From: CAZZBK01 sp964652155
GTDB lineage: Bacteria; Planctomycetota; Planctomycetia; Pirellulales; PNKZ01
Length of the DNA: 31,937 nucleotides
Reading direction: 5' to 3'
NCBI GenBank assembly: GCA_964652155.1
Contig: CAZZBK010000064.1
Span: forward strand, 1 to 31,937
In this document: one piece after another, positions 17,839 to 24,014 of the stretch
How positions within the stretch are numbered: the first letter of the stretch is position 1
Layout of the letters: every line of letters starts with the position of its first letter
Notes under the pieces: generated by a model
What the model was told of the DNA's origin: nothing
Seen by the model: only the letters and a program-made list of their open reading frames with translations
Database searches by the model: none
Program-made: the position numbers and the translations under genes

Positions 17839-19002
17839 TCAGCGCACTTGCAGCATATAACGCACAAAATCCTGGTCGAGCTTCTGCAGGTCGTCGCCAA
17901 ACACCTCTTGAAACTCGCGTAGGCGTCCTTCGGGCCCATCGGCGACCCAGGCGGTCTTGGCCGAGAGCCGCTTGAAGTATTCGAGGTACTGCTTGGGTCG
18001 CTGACGGATCAAAAAGTAATTCAACGCCCAGGCCTCGGCGTAGGCCTCGAGCGCCTCGCGGGTGTTGCGAAACCGCTGGTCGTCCGACAGCAACGTCTTG
18101 AGTGACCCGGGGGGACGCCTTGCGAGGTAATCGCGGAACAGGGCGAGCCGGACGTGATTCACGCCCCCGATGCTGGCCCAACCGGTCGACGACTTGAGGT
18201 CGGGGGTCTCGAAATACACGGCCACCCCTTCGCTCACCCACAGCGGGATATCCGCAAAGCGCGTTTGCAGGCCGCAGTTGAACGCGATCTGATGCGTGGC
18301 CTCGTGGACGATCGTGGCGACGGTCCGCTCGGCTGCCGGCTGGGCGAGCATCTCGTTGATCTGGCTCGTCGTGGTGCGGCGAGCGCCAGGTCCGCGCAGG
18401 GCTTCGAGCCCTGTCAGGTCGTGCATCGTCATGCGATTGGTTTGCAGGCTGTAGTAACCAATGATGTTCGGGCCCGCCTCGCCCAGCTCGGGCTGCGCGA
18501 ACTTGGCGTACGACTGCTTGTCGGCGAACACGACCGCCACCAGAGGAAACTCGGGCGTTTTGACCGCAAAGCCGCGACGGTCCCAGTAGTTCGTGAAGGC
18601 GCGATACAACTGTTCGAAGAGCGCCCCGCACCATTGGGCATACGCCTTCGAGGTGTCGTGACAGATCACATAGTGCTGCGTCGTATGGGTCTCGAACCCG
18701 CTCGGCAGCACGCCGAGCATCCGCTTGGCCAACTCGGCGGTCTTGAGCGGCACAAACGGCGCGCTGTCCTCGTTGCGGTTGAGTTGCTCTTCGATCGGAA
18801 TCGTCCAGAGCACTCCGTCGGGCGTTTGCAGCAGCAGGTTGCCTTTGGGGTCCTCGACGATCAGCCGACCCGAAAGGGTCTGTTCGCGGTTATCGCGTTT
18901 GAACGTGACGAGTTCGACGGCCGCGCTGGGCGCGATCGAGACCGTGAGCGCAGCGAGCAAAAACACGCCACGCAACATAATCGACCGCGGAAATGGGAGC
19001 AT
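17839..19002 (-). CDS. DUF1570-type secreted metallopeptidase
   Basis: Taking the ATG at 19002 gives 387 residues with a leader (MLRGVFLLAALTVSIAPSAA). The C-terminal half contains HEATHQ (H233, E234, H237) and, 21 residues on, WVSEG (E258). This HExxH...E arrangement is that of gluzincin-type zinc peptidases and fits the DUF1570 family of planctomycetes. The N-terminal part is a small beta domain (VTFKRDNREQTLSGRLI). A single-protein role in envelope proteolysis is inference. The upstream GTG at 19089 extends the frame, but the added residues look non-coding; the ATG at 18978 is an alternative start. It is separated from the DUF1549 operon by its own promoter gap and from the cupin gene by a repeat-filled 283 bp. 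Confidence 0.85.
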   Translation of the reverse strand: MLPFPRSIMLRGVFLLAALTVSIAPSAAVELVTFKRDNREQTLSGRLIVEDPKGNLLLQTPDGVLWTIPIEEQLNRNEDSAPFVPLKTAELAKRMLGVLPSGFETHTTQHYVICHDTSKAYAQWCGALFEQLYRAFTNYWDRRGFAVKTPEFPLVAVVFADKQSYAKFAQPELGEAGPNIIGYYSLQTNRMTMHDLTGLEALRGPGARRTTTSQINEMLAQPAAERTVATIVHEATHQIAFNCGLQTRFADIPLWVSEGVAVYFETPDLKSSTGWASIGGVNHVRLALFRDYLARRPPGSLKTLLSDDQRFRNTREALEAYAEAWALNYFLIRQRPKQYLEYFKRLSAKTAWVADGPEGRLREFQEVFGDDLQKLDQDFVRYMLQVR

Positions 19003-19126
19003 GATTAGAGCGCGAAGTGCAGAGCCGATGGCGAACCCGTTCATCATTGCATCGTCGATGGAGTCGCCGGTCTTGTCAACGTCGATCACGTTTCGCTCCC
19101 CTCACCCGGTTCGCCTCGCGCACCAC

Positions 19127-19285
19127 CCTTACTCAGTGGGCGAGGGGCAGAAAACCCTTCTCCCTCCGGGAGAAGGTGGCGACGCAGTCGCCGGATGAGG
19201 GCATGTCGCGCCGTCACTCGCATGCCTGATTGGGGCGATACGTCCCTCGCGGCGAACGCCCCTCACCCAGTGGGCGAGGGGGCAT
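19127..19285. repeat. REP-like palindromic repeats between DUF1570 and cupin genes
   Basis: CAGTGGGCGAGGGG occurs at about 19135-19148 and again at about 19269-19282, so the word is duplicated in the same orientation. Between them is a stem, CTTCTCCC-TCC-GGGAGAAG (19159-19177), followed by GGTGGCGACGCAGTCGCCGG, itself partly palindromic. The right copy forms CCCCTC...GAGGGG around CCCAGTGGG. Such stretches resemble bacterial REP-type intergenic repeats. They may end the cupin transcript. No gene is seen in 19003-19285. Confidence 0.6.
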
Positions 19286-19651
19286 TTATGGTTCGAGCAA
19301 CACCGTATCGGCGTGCTCATAACCCGGGGCGCAGCAGCACAAGAACCGCAGGGTCGTTGAGCCGGTGTTGAGAATCGTGTGCGTCGTGCCGCTGGGGATC
19401 GCGATGGCATCGCCCGGACCGACGTCACGCTGCTCGGCACCAAGGTGCATCCGCCCGACCCCTTCGAGGATGTAATAAATCTCCTCGGTCAGCGGATGGT
19501 AATGCGGCGTGGTCTGAGCGCCGCTGGGGAGCCGCGCCTCGGCCAGGCTTTGCTGGCGAATGCACGAGTTGCGATGCGCGAGCAGCTCACGGATTTCGGA
19601 ACCGTCTTTGGTCGTGAACGCCTCGACCGCATTGATATTGATCACATCCAT
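19286..19651 (-). CDS. Small cupin-domain protein
   Basis: 121 residues from the ATG at 19651, preceded by TGGAG about eleven bases upstream. It is a single-domain cupin: motif 1 is TTPHYHPLTEEIYYILEG (two histidines and a glutamate placed for metal binding) and motif 2 is PGDAIAIPSGTTHTILNTG (third histidine). It is cytoplasmic, with no leader. Cupins of this size include sugar isomerases, dioxygenases and sensor domains, and the sequence alone does not decide which. A longer frame to 19789 runs into rsmD and is rejected. It lies 45 bp downstream of rsmD on the same strand and is probably cotranscribed. Confidence 0.9.
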   Translation of the reverse strand: MDVININAVEAFTTKDGSEIRELLAHRNSCIRQQSLAEARLPSGAQTTPHYHPLTEEIYYILEGVGRMHLGAEQRDVGPGDAIAIPSGTTHTILNTGSTTLRFLCCCAPGYEHADTVLLEP

Positions 19652-19695
19652 CGCACCGTGGCTCCATTCACGTGTCTGTTGCGTGGCATTGCGTC

Positions 19696-20379
19696 CTAGC
19701 GCAAGATCGCGACCCGGGCGGGCGGATAATCGCGCACCTGCCACGCGTCGCTGTGCGGCAATTGCTCGATCGCGAATCGATCGTCGCACTCGACGACCAG
19801 CGTACGCTGGGCCGGGGCGCGCTCGATGAGGCCCATGAGCAATTGCAGCATCGGCTCGGTTCGTTGCACGTAAAAGTCATACGGGGGCGAGCAGAACACG
19901 ACCCAGGGACGGTCGAGCGGGTCGGTCGCAAACGGGGCCGGTCGGCGGAACTGCACCAGCGTGTTGGCCGGCACCACCTCGCAACGCTCAGCAATCTGGA
20001 AACGCTCGGCCGACAACTCGATCGCCCGCGCGGTGGGAAAGTGCTGCTCGAAGAACACGCACCGCTCGGCACCCCGGCTGAGGGCCTCGAACCCGAGCGC
20101 CCCAGTCCCTGCGAATAGGTCGAGCACGAACGCCCCTTGCAGGTCGTCGCCGAGTAAATTGAACAGCGCCTCGCGGACCCGATCCTTCATGGGTCGGGTG
20201 CGTGGATCACCCAGATACCGGAGTTTAAGTCCTCGCATCGTCCCGCCGATGATCCGCACCTCAGCGTCGCCGCTCGTGTTCGGATGGCTCGGCTCGAAAC
20301 CAAAATTGGCGGGGAACGTCGACTTCGAGGCGGGGGGGCGACGCGGTTTCATGTGCAGAGCAGACGGGCGGGCCAACAT
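19696..20379 (-). CDS. rsmD: 16S rRNA (guanine-N2)-methyltransferase RsmD
   Basis: RsmD methylates G966 of 16S rRNA in the assembled small subunit (known for the family). The frame has VRIIGGTMRGLKL, the S-adenosylmethionine motif DLFAGTGALG (about 87-96) and the motif IV tetrapeptide SPPY (164-167), where RsmD usually has DPPF/DPPY; serine is tolerated in this motif in other amino-methyltransferases. The first 40 residues are proline-rich and not part of the fold; the normal family start would be the in-frame GTG at 20259 or the ATG at 20352. I report the longest frame with that caveat. It is divergent from the cyclophilin gene, with 127 bp between the starts. Confidence 0.85.
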   Translation of the reverse strand: MLARPSALHMKPRRPPASKSTFPANFGFEPSHPNTSGDAEVRIIGGTMRGLKLRYLGDPRTRPMKDRVREALFNLLGDDLQGAFVLDLFAGTGALGFEALSRGAERCVFFEQHFPTARAIELSAERFQIAERCEVVPANTLVQFRRPAPFATDPLDRPWVVFCSPPYDFYVQRTEPMLQLLMGLIERAPAQRTLVVECDDRFAIEQLPHSDAWQVRDYPPARVAILR

Positions 20380-20506
20380 CGGATTAGAAAAATTTGTGCT
20401 CCTACTGTACCATGTTCGGCGGCGAAGGAAGAGGCGGTCGCTTCTGGCTCACCCCGTGCTCTTCGCGCCGCTGGCCAATTGTTGACATCATTTGAGGACT
20501 TGTTCG

Positions 20507-21634
20507 ATGACGCTCACGCGCTGCCTGCTCCGGATGGTTTGTGGTTGGATGTTGGTGGTCTCGCTCCCGATCATGGCTCAGGAGGCCAAACAGGCTCCCG
20601 CGGCCTCGGCCACGCAACAGGCGTTTGACGCCGCGCTGGCCAAGCTCAATGACCAGATCAAAAAGCTCGACGATCTGCGGATCGAGTACAAGAGCGCCCA
20701 GACCGATGCTCGCAAAGCCATTCGCGAGAAATTCGAGCAAGGGGTGACCCAATACGACGCCATTGAACAAGAGCTGCGCAAGACCGCCGAGGCCGCCTAC
20801 AAGGCCGAACCCAACAAGAACAAAGACGTCGGCGAGTTTCTGGTCTCGATGATCCTGCAAGACGCCCGGCTCGACCGGCACGACGAGGCCTTGCGCCTCG
20901 CCGAGTTACTCATCAACAGCAAGTATGAGAACGCCCGGGTCAACGAGCGGGCCGGGGTTGCGGCCTTCCACCTGTCGCAGTTCGACAAGGCCGAAAAGTA
21001 CCTGAAAGAGGCTGAAGCCCAGAACGCTTTGAGCCCAGACGCCAAACGCTTGCTCGAAAACGATCGCATCGCCGACGGAAAGCAGAAATGGGCCGAGGAA
21101 GAGAAGAAACGGGCTGACGAAGCCAAGGCCAACGATCTGCCGCGCGTCGAGATGCTCACCAATAAGGGGAAAATGGTCATCGAACTCTACGAGAACGAAG
21201 CCCCTAACGCCGTCGCCAACTTCATCAGCCTCGTCGAGAGCAAATTCTACAATGGGCTGGTGTTCCATCGTGTGTTGCCCAACTTCATGGCCCAAGGGGG
21301 CGATCCCGACGGGACCGGCTCCGGTGGACCGGGCTACACGATCGCCTGCGAGTGCGAGAAGTCCGGGCATCGCAATCACTTCCGCGGCTCGTTGAGCATG
21401 GCCCACGCCGGCAAGGACACGGGGGGCTCGCAGTTTTTCCTCACCTTCGGCCGCACCGATCATCTCGATGGTAAGCACACCGTCTTCGGCCGGGTCACCG
21501 AGGGGCTCGATGTCCTATCGAAGTTGCAGCGACGCGACCCGGGCGACGCGACGCCGGCGGACAAGATCGTCGAGGCCAAGGTGCTCCGCAAACGCGATCA
21601 CAAATACGAGCCCGTGAAGGGACCGAATAAGTAG
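20507..21634 (+). CDS. Secreted cyclophilin-type peptidyl-prolyl isomerase
   Basis: 375 residues from the ATG at 20507, chosen because GAGGA lies about eight bases upstream and because the protein then begins with a leader (RMVCGWMLVVSLPIMAQ). Residues 20-200 are helical and charged with TPR-like hairpins (NERAGVAAFHLSQFDKAEKY). The cyclophilin domain occupies about 205-360, with FHRVLPNFMAQGGDP, SMAHAGKDTGGSQFF and HTVFGRV. It catalyses cis-trans isomerisation at proline, here presumably on exported proteins. The N-terminal helical module is unlike the bare cyclophilins of proteobacteria. The gene ends 21 bp before the convergent HEPN gene. A frame beginning TTG at 20492 is a less likely start. 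Confidence 0.92.
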   Translation: MTLTRCLLRMVCGWMLVVSLPIMAQEAKQAPAASATQQAFDAALAKLNDQIKKLDDLRIEYKSAQTDARKAIREKFEQGVTQYDAIEQELRKTAEAAYKAEPNKNKDVGEFLVSMILQDARLDRHDEALRLAELLINSKYENARVNERAGVAAFHLSQFDKAEKYLKEAEAQNALSPDAKRLLENDRIADGKQKWAEEEKKRADEAKANDLPRVEMLTNKGKMVIELYENEAPNAVANFISLVESKFYNGLVFHRVLPNFMAQGGDPDGTGSGGPGYTIACECEKSGHRNHFRGSLSMAHAGKDTGGSQFFLTFGRTDHLDGKHTVFGRVTEGLDVLSKLQRRDPGDATPADKIVEAKVLRKRDHKYEPVKGPNK

Positions 21635-21655
21635 CGGGAGTAAGGCCTCGACAGG

Positions 21656-22354
21656 CTAGACATCCATTTTGGAGGCTGCCGAATCGGCGATATCTGCGAC
21701 GACTTTACAAAGCAGTTCCCAGGTGGCTCGGTGATAGTGGTCGGGGATCTCGATACGCTGATTGAGTTGAAATCGGGCCAGGCGCCCCGCTTTATCAAGA
21801 TAGATTTGGTTGACGACCCCTTGGTTATGCACGAGTAGATCGCGAGTCGCCTTGGCTTCGGCGATTTGCTCGATTTCGGCACTCACTGGGCATCCGAGCT
21901 TGGCTTTTTGTTCCAGGTAGATGAACCATTCAGCGGGTTTCTTGTATGATATCTCGTTGAGTTCGCGACCAATCACCAAGTCGGTGATGGAGTCTTTGTC
22001 TGCGGCGTTGAGGATATCCTCGAACTTGACTTGCCGGCCGGAGAGCGATTGCGGATAGGCTGTTAACCAGATGCGCAAGACTTCGGTCAAGAATATCTCG
22101 AAGACAGAAACAAATTGTTGAAACGTATCTTCGGCAAGTCGAACGGAGTGGTACTCGCGAACTTTCTGAGAGATATTTTGATGATTGATCACGTTCCCCG
22201 TGACGACGCTTTGGACGTTGAATGTATAGCCAAGGTCGACCCAGGCCTGGACTAAATTCCAAGCCACTTTTGTATCGGTGTAGTAGTCATGCGCTACCAC
22301 CAGCGCACCCTGTGCGAATTGCTTGGCGCGGAGAATTTGGTCTGCCCTGGACAT
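21656..22354 (-). CDS. HEPN-like (RiboL-PSP type) protein, possible RNase toxin
   Basis: The frame is predominantly alpha-helical and contains RDLLVHN (R171, H176 from the ATG at 22354), the R-x4-H motif of HEPN domains. The surrounding pattern (AKATRDLLVHNQGVVNQIY) fits the RiboL-PSP HEPN group. In many HEPN families this motif forms an RNase active site in a dimer; that activity is inference here. No transmembrane segment or leader is visible. An in-frame GTG precedes the ATG at 22357. It lies 15 bp downstream of an 80-residue gene on the same strand and the two probably form one unit. Composition is clearly more AT-rich than the flanks, suggesting transfer. It could instead be a HEPN protein of a defence or stress system without toxicity. 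Confidence 0.65.
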   Translation of the reverse strand: MSRADQILRAKQFAQGALVVAHDYYTDTKVAWNLVQAWVDLGYTFNVQSVVTGNVINHQNISQKVREYHSVRLAEDTFQQFVSVFEIFLTEVLRIWLTAYPQSLSGRQVKFEDILNAADKDSITDLVIGRELNEISYKKPAEWFIYLEQKAKLGCPVSAEIEQIAEAKATRDLLVHNQGVVNQIYLDKAGRLARFQLNQRIEIPDHYHRATWELLCKVVADIADSAASKMDV

Positions 22355-22369
22355 CACGTCTCGATCGGC

Positions 22370-22612
22370 TCAGCCTGCGGAGTTCAGGATGTTTTGAATC
22401 GCACTCGGATCTGCATTGCGACCAAAATTGATAAGCGCAATGTACGGCGAGTCGTTGAGTGAGACGGCGTGTTCATCAACCCAATAGTAGACTTGGTGTT
22501 GGTCGAGGACCTGACGAATGGCCTCCAACTGGGTGAGGGGGAGGTGAAGGTATGGCCCAGCAGAGCCATCGGTTGAAAGCGTCAGGGGTTGTTTCGTTAA
22601 CGCATCAATCAT
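22370..22612 (-). CDS. 80-residue protein paired with the HEPN gene, unknown
   Basis: I do not recognise this family. AGGGAG sits eight bases upstream of the ATG, a strong ribosome-binding site. The protein appears to be a small alpha/beta fold: a beta start (YLHLPL), a helix (QLEAIRQVLDQHQ), a strand (VYYWVDE), a strand (YIALINFG) and a C-terminal helix (PSAIQNILNS). No DNA-binding or nucleotidyltransferase signature (such as MNT GSxxxD) is seen. It is upstream of and close to the HEPN gene, as antitoxins often are, but an antitoxin role is only inference from the arrangement. Same AT-rich composition as its neighbour. Confidence 0.6.
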   Translation of the reverse strand: MIDALTKQPLTLSTDGSAGPYLHLPLTQLEAIRQVLDQHQVYYWVDEHAVSLNDSPYIALINFGRNADPSAIQNILNSAG

Positions 22613-22807
22613 CGCCGAGTCTCCCTAAGATGGCTGGCTTCTAATTCAGCCGATGCCTTAGTCTATCGTACTTTCAACCCGAAGGGCAATTCTCGCTCAT
22701 CTGAAATGGTGATAAACCCTATTACTATCTGAAGTTCTGGAGCAATTGCCCAGGAAATCAAGCAGGCGTTTCCAGCCAATCGCCTTGCTAGCATCAGTGA
22801 CCTTGGA

Positions 22808-22820
22808 TTAGAAATTCTAA
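22808..22820. promoter_or_regulatory. 13-bp palindrome upstream of the lysR promoter
   Basis: TTAGAA-A-TTCTAA is perfectly symmetric and ends nine bases before the -35 box of the lysR promoter. It is a candidate recognition half of a regulatory site or an AT-rich upstream element. Between it and the 80-residue gene (22613-22807) I see no gene. Confidence 0.4.
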
Positions 22821-22828
22821 AATTCCAT

Positions 22829-22857
22829 TTGACGAGGTGCAGTTAGGTTAATACTAT
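22829..22857 (+). promoter_or_regulatory. Candidate sigma-70 promoter of lysR-gltBD
   Basis: TTGACG (22829-22834) and TACTAT (22852-22857) are separated by exactly 17 bp. The -10 box lies inside the left arm of the inverted repeat at 22847. The distance to the lysR start at 22915 is suitable. Confidence 0.55.
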
Positions 22858-22885
22858 CAAGTCCCTAGCTCCGAATAGTATTAAC
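22847..22885. promoter_or_regulatory. 11-bp inverted repeat, candidate LysR operator
   Basis: GTTAATACTAT (22847-22857) and ATAGTATTAAC (22875-22885) are exact reverse complements separated by 17 bp. The left arm covers the -10 box and the right arm lies at about +10 to +20, so a protein bound to both would block transcription. LysR-type regulators often bind dyads near their own promoters; autoregulation is inference. It could alternatively be an RNA hairpin in the leader. Confidence 0.55.
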
Positions 22886-22914
22886 TCATACCATTTGAAA
22901 TATTGATCCTGCGA

Positions 22915-24009
22915 ATGTCCGTGCATCTCAAAAGCTTGAAGATCTTTTGCGATGTCGTGCGTCAACGCAGCTTCTCGAAGGCCGCCGACGAAAACGGCAT
23001 CTCGCAGAGCGGGGCCAGCCAGGTCATCCACCAGTTGGAGACCAATCTGAACGTCAAGCTGATCGATCGCTCCAAGCGGCCGTTCGTCTTAACTCCCGAA
23101 GGCGAAGTGTATTACGACGGATGCCGCGCGGTCGTCGATCGCTACTTCGCGCTGGAAGACAAGGTCAAAACGCTGCATCAGGAAGTCGTTGGCCGGGTTC
23201 GGGTCGCGTCGATCTATTCGGTCGGCCTGCACCACATGAACCAATACGTGCGGCAGTTCCTCAGCGACCACCCCAAGGCCAACGTGCGGCTCGAATACTT
23301 GCATCCCAACCGCGTCTACGAAGCGGTCGAAGGGGACTTGGCCGACATCGGGCTGGTGAGCTATCCGAAGCCGAGTCGGAACATTCAGGTCATCGACTGG
23401 CGCAAGGAGCGGATGGTTGTCGTGTGTCATCCGGCCCATCCGCTCGCGCAGCAGCAGCGTGTCGCGCTCAGCGAGTTGCACGGCGCAAAGATGATCTCGT
23501 TCGATCAGGACTTGTCCATCCGCAGCGAAATCGACCGCGTGCTCGAACGCTATCAGGTCGAGGTCAGCATCGCTATGGAGTTCGACAACATCGAGACGAT
23601 CAAGCGCGCGATCGAGATCGACGCGGGCATCGGGTTGCTCCCCGAGCCGACGGTGGTTCGCGAGGTGCGCGCCGGCACGCTCGCGGCGGTGCGTTTGGAG
23701 CACGACGAACTGATCCGCCCGCTGGGGATCATCTATCGCCGGGGCAAAGACCTGTCGGGCACGGCGCAGCGCTTCATCGAGTTATTGCAACGCGAGGCGG
23801 GTGCCGCCCGCGAGGTGACCACGATCGAGGAGCCGGCCTTTGCCCAAGGCAACGGCCGCCGCTCGGACGGTCCCCACGACACGCTCGCACTCAACAGCGT
23901 GTCGGGCAGCGTGTCGGGCAATGGCAATGGTAATGGCAACGGTAGTCATGGTAATGGACGAGCGCCGGCGGCCGCAGAGCGCCCGGCGACGGAACCCAAC
24001 GTCTGGTGA
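22915..24009 (+). CDS. LysR-family transcriptional regulator
   Basis: 364 residues from the ATG at 22915. The N-terminus is a winged-helix HTH (LKSLKIFCDVVRQRSFSKAA, then SQSGASQVIHQLE and LTPEGEVYY), typical of LysR. The effector-binding domain follows (about 90-300; VRVASIYSVGLHHM, GDLADIGLVSYP, EIDAGIGLLPEP). After residue 300 there is a low-complexity tail with (Gly-Asn)n and alanine/proline, not part of the fold. The stop lies within nine bases of the gltB start, so it is transcribed with gltBD. In Bacillus the LysR protein GltC controls gltAB; a similar glutamate-synthase control here is inference by position. The gene probably represses or activates its own promoter. Confidence 0.92.
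   Translation: MSVHLKSLKIFCDVVRQRSFSKAADENGISQSGASQVIHQLETNLNVKLIDRSKRPFVLTPEGEVYYDGCRAVVDRYFALEDKVKTLHQEVVGRVRVASIYSVGLHHMNQYVRQFLSDHPKANVRLEYLHPNRVYEAVEGDLADIGLVSYPKPSRNIQVIDWRKERMVVVCHPAHPLAQQQRVALSELHGAKMISFDQDLSIRSEIDRVLERYQVEVSIAMEFDNIETIKRAIEIDAGIGLLPEPTVVREVRAGTLAAVRLEHDELIRPLGIIYRRGKDLSGTAQRFIELLQREAGAAREVTTIEEPAFAQGNGRRSDGPHDTLALNSVSGSVSGNGNGNGNGSHGNGRAPAAAERPATEPNVW
23896..23955 (+). repeat. Coding tandem repeats in the LysR tail
   Basis: A 12-bp tandem duplication AGCGTGTCGGGC (23896-23907, 23908-23919) is followed by hexamer units GGCAAT/GGTAAT/GGCAAC (23917-23940), GGTAGT and a further GGTAAT. They encode the serine/glycine and Gly-Asn tail of LysR. Units are multiples of three, so length change would not shift frame. 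Confidence 0.7.
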
Positions 24010-24014
24010 GTAAC

